Of a stretch of 64,000 bases of DNA, positions 38,345-46,900 are shown one piece after another; positions within the stretch are counted from its first letter, which is position 1; each line of letters opens with the position of its first letter. The stretch covers positions 62,001 to 126,000 of the forward strand of contig NZ_SUMF01000005.1 in assembly GCF_005048205.1 (NCBI RefSeq). Direction: 5' to 3'. This DNA is from Chitiniphilus eburneus. Its GTDB lineage: Bacteria; Pseudomonadota; Gammaproteobacteria; Burkholderiales; Chitinibacteraceae. A program made the translations under genes and the position numbers. The notes beneath the pieces are model-generated. The model worked only from the letters and a program-made list of their open reading frames with translations, was not told where the DNA came from and searched no databases.

Positions 38345-38516
38345 GCAACACAGAGGGCACGGAGAGCCCAGCGAAAGGCGGGAGGAATCCAAAGCGGGAA
38401 GAAACGAAGCGCCGCAAGGCAGCGGCCGGCTCCCCCTCGCCTTTTTGTGATCCTCTGTGTTGCAAGATTTGGTTTTCAGCTACCCGTGGGTAAAACCGGA
38501 ATCTTGAACCACAGAG
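38345..38516. repeat. Family 2 inverted repeat, copy C, plus a lone left arm
   Basis: GCAACACAGAGG (38345-38356) pairs perfectly with CCTCTGTGTTGC (38452-38463). Then CTTGAACCACAGAG at 38503-38516 repeats the left arm of copy A exactly, without a partner downstream; family 1 copy 2 begins 60 nt later. The stretch 38307-38575 contains no gene. Confidence 0.65.
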
Positions 38517-38575
38517 AACACCGCGGGGGTACAGAGAAAGCCTCGGCAGTGCGATGCGGCTGATTTTCGTGCCTG

Positions 38576-38741
38576 GGGCGTGTCATCCAATGTTTCGCGA
38601 CAGCGCTGCGGGTTCGGGGCATTTCGGGCACCGCACGGCATCGCCGGCCGCTTGCGGTATCCATACCGCCGCGCGTCCAGCGCCTGGCGCGGCATCCCGA
38701 ATTGCACCGAACGCTGTCGTGAAACATTGGATGACACGTCC
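38576..38741. mobile_element. Family 1 inverted-repeat element, copy 2
   Basis: 166 bp. The left end reads GGGCGTGTCATCCAATGTTT and the right end is its complement with one change (GACACGTCC). The interior is nearly identical to copies 1 and 4, including hairpin GCGGTAT-CC-ATACCGC. This copy is not next to a stop codon and has TG, not TA, on both sides (38574-38575, 38742-38743). It lies just upstream of the kdpD regulatory motif. Confidence 0.8.
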
Positions 38742-38757
38742 TGGCGGGATGCTCGAT

Positions 38758-38777
38758 TTTTACCCCGTTTTTATGCC
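38758..38777 (+). promoter_or_regulatory. Motif shared by kdpD and kdpF upstream regions
   Basis: TTTTACCCCGTTTTTATGCC matches 20134-20153 upstream of kdpF at 19 of 20 positions and lies 54 nt before the kdpD start. It consists of two T-rich half-sites about one helical turn apart, like KdpE targets. It suggests that kdpDE is controlled with kdpFABC, probably by KdpE itself. Confidence 0.5.
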
Positions 38778-38830
38778 GCATTCTCTATGGTCCCGGTGTT
38801 GCAACGCTTGGGTTCAGGAACAAAACAGCC

Positions 38831-41506
38831 ATGACCGACCACCGCCCCGATCCCGATCAGTTGCTCGCCGAGTTGCGCCGTGAGGAACACCAGGCCGCAC
38901 GGGGGAGGTTGAAGGTTTTCTTTGGCGCCTGCGCCGGGGTGGGCAAGACTTTTGCCATGCTGGAGGCCGCGCAGGCGCGCGCGCGCGAGGGCGTGACGGT
39001 GCTGCTGGGTGTGGTGGAAACGCACGGCCGGGCCGAGACGGCCGCGTTGCTGGAAGGGCTGCCTCGCCTGCCGCCGACGCAGGTGGAATATCGTGGGCAC
39101 GTTCTGGCCGAGTTCGATCTGGATGCCGCGCTGGCACGGGCGCCACAGTTGATCGTGGTGGACGAATACGCCCACACCAACGCCCCGGGCAGCCGCCACG
39201 CCAAGCGCTGGCAGGATGTCGAGGAACTGCTCGCCGCCGGCATCGATGTCTACACCTCGCTCAATGTGCAGCACCTGGAAAGCCTGAACGATGTGGTCGG
39301 GCGCATCACCGGCATCGTGGTGCGCGAGACGGTGCCGGATCGCGTGTTCGATGCCGCCGCCGAGGTCACGCTGATCGATCTGCCGCCGGACGAACTGCTG
39401 GCGCGGCTGGCCGATGGCAAGGTTTATCTGGGCGAGCAGGCGGCGCGCGCGGCGCGGCATTTCTTCCGCAAGGGCAATCTGCTGGCGTTGCGCGAGCTGG
39501 CGTTGCGGCGCGTGGCGGATCGAGTGGATGCGCAGATGCGTGCCTATCGCGCCGACCAGTCGATCCAGCCGGTATGGCATGCGCGCGAGCGGCTGCTGGC
39601 GTGCGTGGGCGCCGGTCCCGGCGCCGACCGCTTGCTGCGCAGCACGGCGCGGCTGGCGGCCAGCCTGCACGCGGACTGGCTGGCGGTCCATGTGGAAACG
39701 CCACGAACGCAGCGGCAGCCGGATGCGCAACGGCAGCGGACATTGAAATCGCTGGCGCTGGCGCAGGAACTGGGCGCCGAAACCTGCGTATTGGCCGGTG
39801 CCGACGCGGTCGCCACGCTGCTGGCGTATGCGCAGAGCCGCGATGTGTCCAGACTGGTGGTGGGGCGCTCGCCCCAGGGTGGGTGGCGCCGTTGGTTGCG
39901 CCCCGGGCTGGCGGAACGGCTGGCGCAGGCCGCGCCCGACATCGATCTCTACGTGGTGGCGCAACCGGCTGGCGAGCCCGCCGCGCCGCAGGGCGAGGCG
40001 CTGGCCGGCTTTTATGCCGACACCGGGGCGCCGCAGCGCGCGTCGCGCGGTTACCTGGCCGCGTTGCTGGGCTGCGCCGCCGTCACCGCCATCGCCGCGC
40101 TGTTGCATCTGGTCTTCGATCCGGCCAACGTCATCATGCTGTACCTGCTGGCGGTGATCGGCGTGGCGCTGCGCTATGGGCGCGGCCCCGGCGCTGCCGC
40201 GTCGCTGCTGGCAGTGCTGGCCTTCGATTTTTTCTTCGTACCGCCGCGCCTGTCGCTGAGCGTATCGGATACGCAGTACCTGCTCACCTTCTGCGTGATG
40301 CTGGCGGTGGCGCTGGTGGTGGGGCAGCTCACCGCGCGGCTGCGCTTCGAGGCCACCGTCGCCACCCAGCGCGAACGCCGCACTCGCGCCTTGTTCGATC
40401 TGTCGCGCGAGCTGGCCGGCGCGCTGACCGCCGAACAGATCGTCGAGATCGCCACGCGCCACCTGGGCGCGGTATTCGGCGCTCGCGTGGCGTTGTTGCT
40501 GCCCGATGGCGCCGACCGTGTCCGCGCCGCCGCCGATGCGATGCCGGTGGATGCCGCCGTCGCCCAATGGGTTTACGAGCATGCCGAGGCGGCGGGGCGC
40601 GGCACGCGCACCCTGCCTGGCGCCGACGCGCTCTACCTGCCGCTGCGGGCACCGATGCGCCCGCGCGGCGTGGTGGCGCTGGCGGCCGAGGCACACGCGC
40701 TGGCGCTGCCCGAACAGCGCCGCCTGCTGGATACCTGCGCCAGCCAGATCGGGCTGGCGCTGGAGCGCGTGCATTACGTGGACGTGGCGCGCGACGCCAT
40801 CGTCGCGATGGAGGGTGAACGCCTGCGCAACAGCGTGCTGTCCAGCGTATCGCACGATCTGCGTACGCCGCTGACCTCGCTCACCGGCCTCGCCAGCCTG
40901 CTGGCCGAGCGTGAGCTCGATCCGGCGCAGGCGCGCGAACTGGCCGCCAGCATGCGCGACGAAACGCGGCGCCTGTCGCAACAGGTGACCAACCTGCTCG
41001 ACATGGCCCGGCTGGAGGCCGGCGTGCAGCTCAACCCGGCATGGCAGCCGATCGACGAAGTGGTGGGCACGGCCCTGCGCGGCGCGGCGCCCTGGCTGGG
41101 CGCGCACCGGGTGCGCACCGTGCTGGCCCCCGATCTGCCCATCCTGCGTTTCGATGGCGTGCTGATCGAGCGTGTATTGCTCAACCTGCTGGAAAATGCC
41201 GCCAAGTATTCGCCGGCTGGTGGTGAAATTGTCGTGTCCGCGCGCGTGGTGGATGGCGCGCTGGTGGTGAGCGTCTCCGACGACGGCCCCGGCTTGCCGC
41301 CCGGGCCGACCGCGCGGCTGTTCGACAAGTTCGGCCGGGGCGAGGTCGAATCCGCCACGCCCGGCGTCGGGCTGGGGCTGGCGATCGGCAAGGCCATCGT
41401 CGCCGCGCACGGCGGTATCATCGATGCCGCCAACCGCGCGCCGCATGGCGCGGTCTTCACCTTCACCCTGCCGATCGAACCCGCGCCGAGCCTGCCGCAT
41501 GAATGA
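38831..41506 (+). CDS. kdpD: KdpD, K+-responsive sensor histidine kinase
   Basis: 891-residue sensor kinase/phosphatase that controls kdpFABC expression at low K+ or high salt. The N-terminal KdpD domain has a Walker A (FGACAGVGKTFAMLEAAQAR) and YAHTNAPGSRHAKRWQD; a USP-like domain follows (about 250-370), then four membrane helices (about 400-500), a GAF domain, and HisKA with the phosphorylated His675 in SVSHDLRTPLTSL. The ATPase part has N (ENAAKY) and G boxes (DDGPGLPPG, GVGLGLAIGKAI). AGGAA lies upstream of the ATG. It overlaps kdpE by 8 nt and is 13.8 kb from kdpC, an unusual separation. Confidence 0.95.
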   Translation: MTDHRPDPDQLLAELRREEHQAARGRLKVFFGACAGVGKTFAMLEAAQARAREGVTVLLGVVETHGRAETAALLEGLPRLPPTQVEYRGHVLAEFDLDAALARAPQLIVVDEYAHTNAPGSRHAKRWQDVEELLAAGIDVYTSLNVQHLESLNDVVGRITGIVVRETVPDRVFDAAAEVTLIDLPPDELLARLADGKVYLGEQAARAARHFFRKGNLLALRELALRRVADRVDAQMRAYRADQSIQPVWHARERLLACVGAGPGADRLLRSTARLAASLHADWLAVHVETPRTQRQPDAQRQRTLKSLALAQELGAETCVLAGADAVATLLAYAQSRDVSRLVVGRSPQGGWRRWLRPGLAERLAQAAPDIDLYVVAQPAGEPAAPQGEALAGFYADTGAPQRASRGYLAALLGCAAVTAIAALLHLVFDPANVIMLYLLAVIGVALRYGRGPGAAASLLAVLAFDFFFVPPRLSLSVSDTQYLLTFCVMLAVALVVGQLTARLRFEATVATQRERRTRALFDLSRELAGALTAEQIVEIATRHLGAVFGARVALLLPDGADRVRAAADAMPVDAAVAQWVYEHAEAAGRGTRTLPGADALYLPLRAPMRPRGVVALAAEAHALALPEQRRLLDTCASQIGLALERVHYVDVARDAIVAMEGERLRNSVLSSVSHDLRTPLTSLTGLASLLAERELDPAQARELAASMRDETRRLSQQVTNLLDMARLEAGVQLNPAWQPIDEVVGTALRGAAPWLGAHRVRTVLAPDLPILRFDGVLIERVLLNLLENAAKYSPAGGEIVVSARVVDGALVVSVSDDGPGLPPGPTARLFDKFGRGEVESATPGVGLGLAIGKAIVAAHGGIIDAANRAPHGAVFTFTLPIEPAPSLPHE

Positions 41507-42200
41507 CGTTTCCATCACCGTGGTGATCATCGAGGACGATCGGCAGATTCGCCGTTTCCTGCGCGTCACGCTCGAAGGCGAGGGCATGATCGTCCACGAG
41601 GCCGACACCGCGCGGCAGGGGCTGATCGACGTGGGCAACCGCAAGCCCGATCTGGTGATCGTCGACCTGGGCCTGCCCGATCTGGACGGCGTGGAACTGA
41701 TCCGCAAGCTGCGCGGCTGGGCCACGTTGCCGATCCTGGTGATTTCCGCGCGCACGCAGGAGGCCGAAAAAGTGGCCGCGCTCGACGCTGGCGCCGACGA
41801 CTACCTGACCAAGCCATTCGGCATCCCCGAATGTCTGGCACGCATCCGTGCGCTGCTGCGGCGCCACGCCGGCAACGCCGCTGGCCCGGCGCAGCGCTTC
41901 GGCTTCGGCGAGGTGAGCGTGGACCTGGCCGCGCGCCAGGTGACGAAGGGCGGCCAGCCGGTGCACCTCACCCCGATCGAATATCGCCTGCTGGCCACCT
42001 TGATCCGCCATGCCGACAAGGTCCTCACCCAGCGCGACCTGCTGCGTGAAGTGTGGGGCCCCTCGCACACCGAAAGCAGCCAGTACCTGCGCGTCTATAT
42101 GGGCCACCTGCGGCAGAAGCTGGAAGACAACCCGGCGGACCCCCGGCATATCCTCACCGAAACCGGGGTTGGGTATCGGCTGCTGAGTGGCCGGGGCTAG
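41499..42200 (+). CDS. kdpE: KdpE, response regulator
   Basis: 233-residue OmpR/PhoB-type regulator. The receiver domain has the acidic pair ED in VVIIEDDRQ, phosphoacceptor Asp56 (VDLGLPDLDG) and the conserved Lys of YLTKPF. The winged-helix DNA-binding domain ends RVYMGHLRQKLEDNP and GVGYRLL. The start ATG at 41499 overlaps the end of kdpD, so the two are cotranslated. Predicted targets are the T-rich motifs upstream of kdpF and kdpD. Confidence 0.94.
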   Translation: MNDVSITVVIIEDDRQIRRFLRVTLEGEGMIVHEADTARQGLIDVGNRKPDLVIVDLGLPDLDGVELIRKLRGWATLPILVISARTQEAEKVAALDAGADDYLTKPFGIPECLARIRALLRRHAGNAAGPAQRFGFGEVSVDLAARQVTKGGQPVHLTPIEYRLLATLIRHADKVLTQRDLLREVWGPSHTESSQYLRVYMGHLRQKLEDNPADPRHILTETGVGYRLLSGRG

Positions 42201-42333
42201 GTGTCGAGTTGCATCCGTTCAATGGTTCTCACGCGCGCCGGGGGGCAAGCCAAGATAACGCTGTGCCCCGATGTGGTGTGTGTTTATCATGGCACGCATT
42301 ATTTTTTTCTTTCCTTGGGCTTTCCTGTTTTCG

Positions 42334-45096
42334 ATGAAATCTGTTCGACTTTTCTGTCTGCTCGCGGCGTTATTGCTGCCTTGTTCTGCCATGGCCGCCG
42401 ATGTGGTGCGCGAAGGCTCGCTGGCCAACGGCCTGAATTACATGGTGCGTAGCCATGCCACGCCCACCGACAAGGTGGAACTTCGCCTCTTGGTGCGGGC
42501 GGGATCGATGCACGAGGCGGACGACGAGCGGGGCATCGCGCATCTGGTCGAGCACCTGGCGTTTGGCCGCACCCGGCATTTTGCGCCCGGCGAAGTGGTG
42601 GATTTCCTCAATGGCCAGGGCATGCGCATCGGCAGCGACAGCAATGCCTACACCTTTCATCATTTCACCAACTACCAGCTCAGCGTGAACCCCGACGTCA
42701 CGGAGCGCGCCATGACGTTGCTGGCCGACTGGGCGGATGGCGGCATCGTGTTCGATCCCGCCATCGTCGCCAGGGAGCGCACCATCGTGCTCGATGAGAT
42801 GCGCCTGGGCGAAGCGCAGTCCAAGGGGTATGGCGAATACCTGGACGCGATGTTTGCCGGGTCACGCTACGGTGAGCGCATGCCGATCGGCCAGGAGGCG
42901 GTGGTCCGCGATCTGCCGCTGGAGCGGATCGAGGCGTTCTACCGCCGCCACTACGTCGGGCCGCGCATGACGTTGCTGGTGGTGGGCGACATCGACGCAG
43001 CGCGGGTCGAAGCGCAGCTGAAGCAGGCGTTCGCCAGGGTGCCGGCCGGGCCGGCGCCGGACGAGCCCGCCGCGGTGGCGCTCAGCGGCGAGCGGCGCAG
43101 CTTCACCGAATTCCAGGCGCAATGGGCGCGGCGCTCCCAGCTCAACTGGGCGTGGCTCGAGGCGCAGCCGGTGTCGCGCCCGTTCGAGCAGGAGCTGGCC
43201 GATTACCAGCGTGTGTTGGCGATGATGCTGGTGCAGGCGCGGCTGGGGGCGGAACCCGGCTATTGGCCACTCGTCAATCTGACTCCGCAGTACCGGCAGT
43301 GGATCCTGCTACTGAACAGCAAGCAGGGTGGCGACCGTGCCACGGTCGAACGGCTGTACGGCACCATCGAAGCCGCCCGGCGCGACGGTTTCGGCGATGC
43401 CGAAGTGGCCGACGGCAAGCGCCGGCTGCGGGAGTTGATCGAAGCCAACCACCCGCTGGACGCCGCACGCTGGACCAGCGCGGCGCTGGCCGACCAGTAT
43501 CAGGTGGCCGCGCTGATGCGCGACAACTTCTACGAGCCGGCACAGTTGCACGCCTTGTTCGACCGCTTTGCCGAGCAGACCGATGCGGCGGCGGTGACCG
43601 AAGCCTGGCGCAGCCTGAGCGCGCAAGCGTCGCAGGTGGTTTCGGCCTGGCGCGCGCCGAGCGAGAACGCCACGACCTTCGTCGGCATCGACGACGGTGA
43701 GGTGGCACAAGTGGTGGCCGATCTGGGCGCGCGCGACAAGCTGGAAGCCGGTCAGGCGGCGAATACCGTGCAATTGATGGACCATTTGCCCCCATCGGGG
43801 CAGATCACGGCGCGCGAGGCGGCACCGGGCGGCGGCGTGTTGCGTCTGTCCAATGGCGCCACCGTGGTGTGGCAGCGGCAGCGTTCGCCCAGCGAGCAGA
43901 TGGGGCTGTTGCTGATGATCGAGGGCGGCCAGTTGTCCGCCACGCGTCCCGAGTGGCTGGCGACCGCCGCAGTGCCGTTCTACCTGAACGAAGTTGGCTG
44001 GGGCGGCCTTTCGCGCGATCAAGTGCAGGCTGCGCTGGTCGGCAAGGCCACCACGATGTGGCCGTGGGTCGATCTGGACATGCACGGCCTGGGCGGCACC
44101 GCGCGTGCGGAGGAACTCGAAACGCTGCTGCAACTGGTGCACCTGCAATTGCTGGAGCCCCCGCCCAGCGCCGTCGCGCGCGACTACGCGCTGTCGCGGC
44201 TGAAGGGCGGTAGCGGCGAATTCCTGGGTGCGGCATCGTGGCAGCGGCTATACGCGCCGCAGGTCTGGCCCTATGACAACTGGAAGGATCAGGACTACCG
44301 CCTGCTGTTCCCGCTGGAAGTGGTCACCGCGCACCGCAACCTGTACGGCGATCCGGCGCGCTGGACCGTGGCCATTACCGGCGTGGCCGATCCGGCCCGG
44401 CTGGAAGCGCTGGTCGCGCGCTACCTGGGCAGCGTGGCGCCACGCACGCCCAGCCGCGCCGCGCCGGCGCCGCAGCGCCTTCAGGCCTATGCGCAGCATG
44501 TCTATGGGGGTAGCCAGCCCGGCAAGCGCGAAGCCAGCTTCATCTGGCGGGTGATGGCGCCGGAGGATTTCAACGGTGACGATGCATGGATCGCCTATTC
44601 GCTGGTGGACATCCTGCGCCAGCGCCTGATGGCCAGCCTGCGCTTCGAGCAGGGCAGTGCCTATGGGGTGGCGGCCGGGCACGGCATGTTCCGTTCGCTG
44701 GGGGTTGGCATGTGGCTGCGCACCAGCGGCCCCGCCGAGGCCTGCGCCCGCACCATCGAGACCACGGTGGCGACCATCGGCCAACTGGCGCGCGAAGGCG
44801 TGACCGACGCCGAGTTCCAGATGGCGCAGGCGCGCTCGCGCAAATGGGTGGCCGATCTGCCGCAGATGCCGGCGGACTACGCCAGTGCCATCGCCTTCCA
44901 GTACGGCATGGGCGGCACGGCCGCGCTGGCGTTCGACCCCGCGAAGCGCTACACCCAGGCGCAGCTCGATGCCGCCGCCGCGCGCTGGCTGGCGCCCGAA
45001 CACCTTTATCTGGAACGCAACGGCTGCGCCGGCACCTGGGGTGACCACGATCTGGCGGCGCTGTGGCAGGCTCCGGCCCGGGTGGCGGGGCAGTAG
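42334..45096 (+). CDS. M16-family zinc metallopeptidase (pitrilysin/PqqL type)
   Basis: 920-residue exported protease. The signal peptide SVRLFCLLAALLLPCSAMA is followed by an M16 N-terminal domain with the inverted zinc motif H70-LV-E73-H74 and the distal glutamate in a MRLGEAQSKG region. A second half (from about residue 500) resembles the inactive M16 domain, giving the two-half architecture of PqqL-like enzymes. It probably degrades peptides in the periplasm. ATG 42334 is chosen for the signal peptide; the frame is open to 42271 and a start at 42289 cannot be excluded, as no RBS stands out. The stop is TAG, completed by the first base of element copy 3. Confidence 0.87.
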   Translation: MKSVRLFCLLAALLLPCSAMAADVVREGSLANGLNYMVRSHATPTDKVELRLLVRAGSMHEADDERGIAHLVEHLAFGRTRHFAPGEVVDFLNGQGMRIGSDSNAYTFHHFTNYQLSVNPDVTERAMTLLADWADGGIVFDPAIVARERTIVLDEMRLGEAQSKGYGEYLDAMFAGSRYGERMPIGQEAVVRDLPLERIEAFYRRHYVGPRMTLLVVGDIDAARVEAQLKQAFARVPAGPAPDEPAAVALSGERRSFTEFQAQWARRSQLNWAWLEAQPVSRPFEQELADYQRVLAMMLVQARLGAEPGYWPLVNLTPQYRQWILLLNSKQGGDRATVERLYGTIEAARRDGFGDAEVADGKRRLRELIEANHPLDAARWTSAALADQYQVAALMRDNFYEPAQLHALFDRFAEQTDAAAVTEAWRSLSAQASQVVSAWRAPSENATTFVGIDDGEVAQVVADLGARDKLEAGQAANTVQLMDHLPPSGQITAREAAPGGGVLRLSNGATVVWQRQRSPSEQMGLLLMIEGGQLSATRPEWLATAAVPFYLNEVGWGGLSRDQVQAALVGKATTMWPWVDLDMHGLGGTARAEELETLLQLVHLQLLEPPPSAVARDYALSRLKGGSGEFLGAASWQRLYAPQVWPYDNWKDQDYRLLFPLEVVTAHRNLYGDPARWTVAITGVADPARLEALVARYLGSVAPRTPSRAAPAPQRLQAYAQHVYGGSQPGKREASFIWRVMAPEDFNGDDAWIAYSLVDILRQRLMASLRFEQGSAYGVAAGHGMFRSLGVGMWLRTSGPAEACARTIETTVATIGQLAREGVTDAEFQMAQARSRKWVADLPQMPADYASAIAFQYGMGGTAALAFDPAKRYTQAQLDAAAARWLAPEHLYLERNGCAGTWGDHDLAALWQAPARVAGQ

Positions 45097-45145
45097 GGCG
45101 TGTCGTCACCTGTTTCACGACAGCGAAACAGGTGACGACACGCCC
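45096..45145. mobile_element. Family 1 inverted-repeat element, copy 3 (ends only)
   Basis: 50-bp element made only of the two terminal repeats: 21-bp perfect arms (left begins GGGCGTGTCGTCACCTGTTT) around an 8-nt loop. TA flanks both sides (45094-45095, 45146-45147), and the left TA plus the first G is the TAG stop of the M16 gene. Its ends carry the GTCACCT version, like copy 4. As RNA it would be a very stable hairpin right at the stop codon. Confidence 0.8.
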
Positions 45146-45262
45146 TAACCTCCTACAACAAGTCCCGCATGGGCCCGACAGTACGGCCGCGCGGCGCGGC
45201 GCACACTTGTCGCATCCGGCCGCCTTCCGACAGGGGGCGGCCTCGACTGCGAGGAGAGTTCG

Positions 45263-45793
45263 ATGCTGAGCGAACTGATATCCGGCGAGCGGGCGCGTAC
45301 CAAGATTGCCGCCTTGTTCGATTCCGAATCCGCGGCGGCCAATGCCGCCAACCGCGTGCAGCGCACCGCTGGCGTGCCGGTGGGGCAGGTACAACTGGTA
45401 TGCCCGGGCGAGCGCCATTTCGGGCGCAAGCTGGAGCCCGAAACACGCGGTATCGTGCGAACCGCCATCCGTGCGCATGTCACGCTGGGGCTGGCAGGCG
45501 CGGTACTGGGACTGATTGTCTATGGCGTGCTGTACATCGCCGGCAACCCGGCCGTGGTCAGCAGCCCATATGTGGCGGCGGTGCTGGCGGCGGTGTTCGG
45601 GCTGGTGTTCGGCCTGCTGGCCGGTGGCCTCGCCACCGCGCGGCCCGATCATCAGGCCGTGGTTACGCCGGTGCGGGACGCGATCAAGGCGGGGCGCTGG
45701 GCGGTGGTGGTGCATCCGGCGTCGCCCCAGCAATGCGACGATGCGCTGAAGGTGCTGCATGGCGTGAGCAACGAGGTGGTGCGCACGATCTGA
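45263..45793 (+). CDS. Hypothetical two-helix membrane protein
   Basis: 176-residue protein I do not recognise as a named family. It has a soluble N-terminus of about 68 residues (KIAALFDSESAAANAANRVQ resembles a nucleotide- or ligand-binding-like alpha/beta start), two membrane helices (about 70-93 and 102-124, rich in Gly/Ala/Val), and a soluble tail (DAIKAGRWAVVVHPASPQQ). The start has an excellent RBS (GAGGAG, 7 nt upstream). It is monocistronic with a very strong terminator. Similar proteins with paired small-residue-rich helices occur near stress genes, but no role can be assigned. Confidence 0.75.
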   Translation: MLSELISGERARTKIAALFDSESAAANAANRVQRTAGVPVGQVQLVCPGERHFGRKLEPETRGIVRTAIRAHVTLGLAGAVLGLIVYGVLYIAGNPAVVSSPYVAAVLAAVFGLVFGLLAGGLATARPDHQAVVTPVRDAIKAGRWAVVVHPASPQQCDDALKVLHGVSNEVVRTI

Positions 45794-45805
45794 CCGGGGT
45801 GTTTC

Positions 45806-45849
45806 CCCCCAATGAAACAGCCCCGTTCGCGGGGCTGTTTCATTGGGGG
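45806..45849. terminator. Bidirectional terminator between hypothetical gene and mutY
   Basis: A 20-bp perfect stem (45806-45825 with 45830-45849) closed by a TTCG loop, between two converging genes. The A/T-rich middle of the stem replaces a separate T-run. It ends 11 nt from the mutY stop codon. Confidence 0.75.
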
Positions 45850-45859
45850 CTGACCGTGT

Positions 45860-46900
45860 TCAGCCGGGCCTCGTCAGCAGTTTGCGCAGCGGCGTCGGAA
45901 TGCCGGCGGCCAAGGCTTCGGCGCGGGTGAACCAGCGGCCGGCGGTTTCGCGCAGCACGGGCGCATGGCCCACCACGCGTGCCGGCAGCGGGGTGATGGT
46001 CAGGCGGAAATGCGTGAACACATGGATGAAGTCGGCACCGGCCGGGCCAGCTTCGATGTCCAGGCCAAAGCGGCTGCGGCATGCGGGTTCGGCGTCGAGC
46101 GTGGTTGCCACTTCGGGCAGGCTCCACAAACCGCCCCAGATACCGCTGGGCGGGCGTTGCTCCAGCAGCAGCCGGCCTGCATCATCCGCGATCAGCAGCA
46201 TCACCGTATTGCGCTCGGGTATGGTTTTTTTCGGCTTGGGCGTGGGTAGCTCGTGCTGGCGGCCCTCGATGCGCGCCACGCAGTCGTCGCTGAGCGGACA
46301 GGCCATGCAGGCGGGTTTGCGCGGGGTACAGACCGTGGCGCCCAGGTCCATTTGCGCCTGGGTATAGGCGGGCATGGCGGACGCATCATGCGGCAGCAGG
46401 TCTTCCGCCAGCCGCCATAGCCGTTGCTCGACGGCGCGCTCGCCGGGAAACCCGGCGATGCCGGCCCAGCGGGTGAGCACGCGCTTGACGTTGCCGTCGA
46501 GGATGGGGGTACGCACCGCGTACGAGAATGCGGCGATGGCGGCGGCGGTGGAGCGGCCGATGCCGGGCAATTCCGCCAGTTGCGCCGGATCGCGCGGAAA
46601 CGCGCCGTCGAAGCGCGCCATCACCATGCGCGCGGCGGCATGCAGGTTGCGTGCGCGGCTGTAATAGCCCAGCCCGCTCCACAGCGCCAGCACATCGTCC
46701 TGCGGCGCGGCAGCCAGATCGGCCACGCCGGGAAAACGTTCCAGGAACCGGGCGTAGTACGGCAGCACCGTCGTTACCTGCGTCTGTTGCAGCATGATTT
46801 CGGACAACCAGACGCGATAGGCGTCGCTGACCTGCCATGGCAGGTCGTGGCGGCCGTGGCTGGCATGCCAGGCGATCAGGCGTTCGGCGAAGGGGGTCAT
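45860..46900 (-). CDS. mutY: A/G-specific adenine glycosylase
   Basis: 346-residue DNA repair enzyme that removes adenine mispaired with 8-oxoguanine. The N-terminal half has LPWQVSDAYRVWLSEIMLQQ, the helix-hairpin-helix ELPGIGRSTAAAIAAF, and the [4Fe-4S] loop C-x6-C-x2-C-x5-C (CTPRKPACMACPLSDDC). The C-terminal half is the NUDIX-like 8-oxoG recognition domain (LLIADDAGRLLLEQRPPSGI). ATG 46900 overlaps the asmA stop by 3 bases (TGA 46897-46899 within ATGA), so mutY is translated downstream of asmA, an arrangement common in betaproteobacteria. Confidence 0.96.
   Translation of the reverse strand: MTPFAERLIAWHASHGRHDLPWQVSDAYRVWLSEIMLQQTQVTTVLPYYARFLERFPGVADLAAAPQDDVLALWSGLGYYSRARNLHAAARMVMARFDGAFPRDPAQLAELPGIGRSTAAAIAAFSYAVRTPILDGNVKRVLTRWAGIAGFPGERAVEQRLWRLAEDLLPHDASAMPAYTQAQMDLGATVCTPRKPACMACPLSDDCVARIEGRQHELPTPKPKKTIPERNTVMLLIADDAGRLLLEQRPPSGIWGGLWSLPEVATTLDAEPACRSRFGLDIEAGPAGADFIHVFTHFRLTITPLPARVVGHAPVLRETAGRWFTRAEALAAGIPTPLRKLLTRPG

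Noticed and set aside
38771-41755. Long open frame on the minus strand opposite kdpD
   Set aside because: A typical antisense shadow in GC-rich DNA, rich in Arg/Gln/His with no domain, while kdpD on the plus strand is complete.
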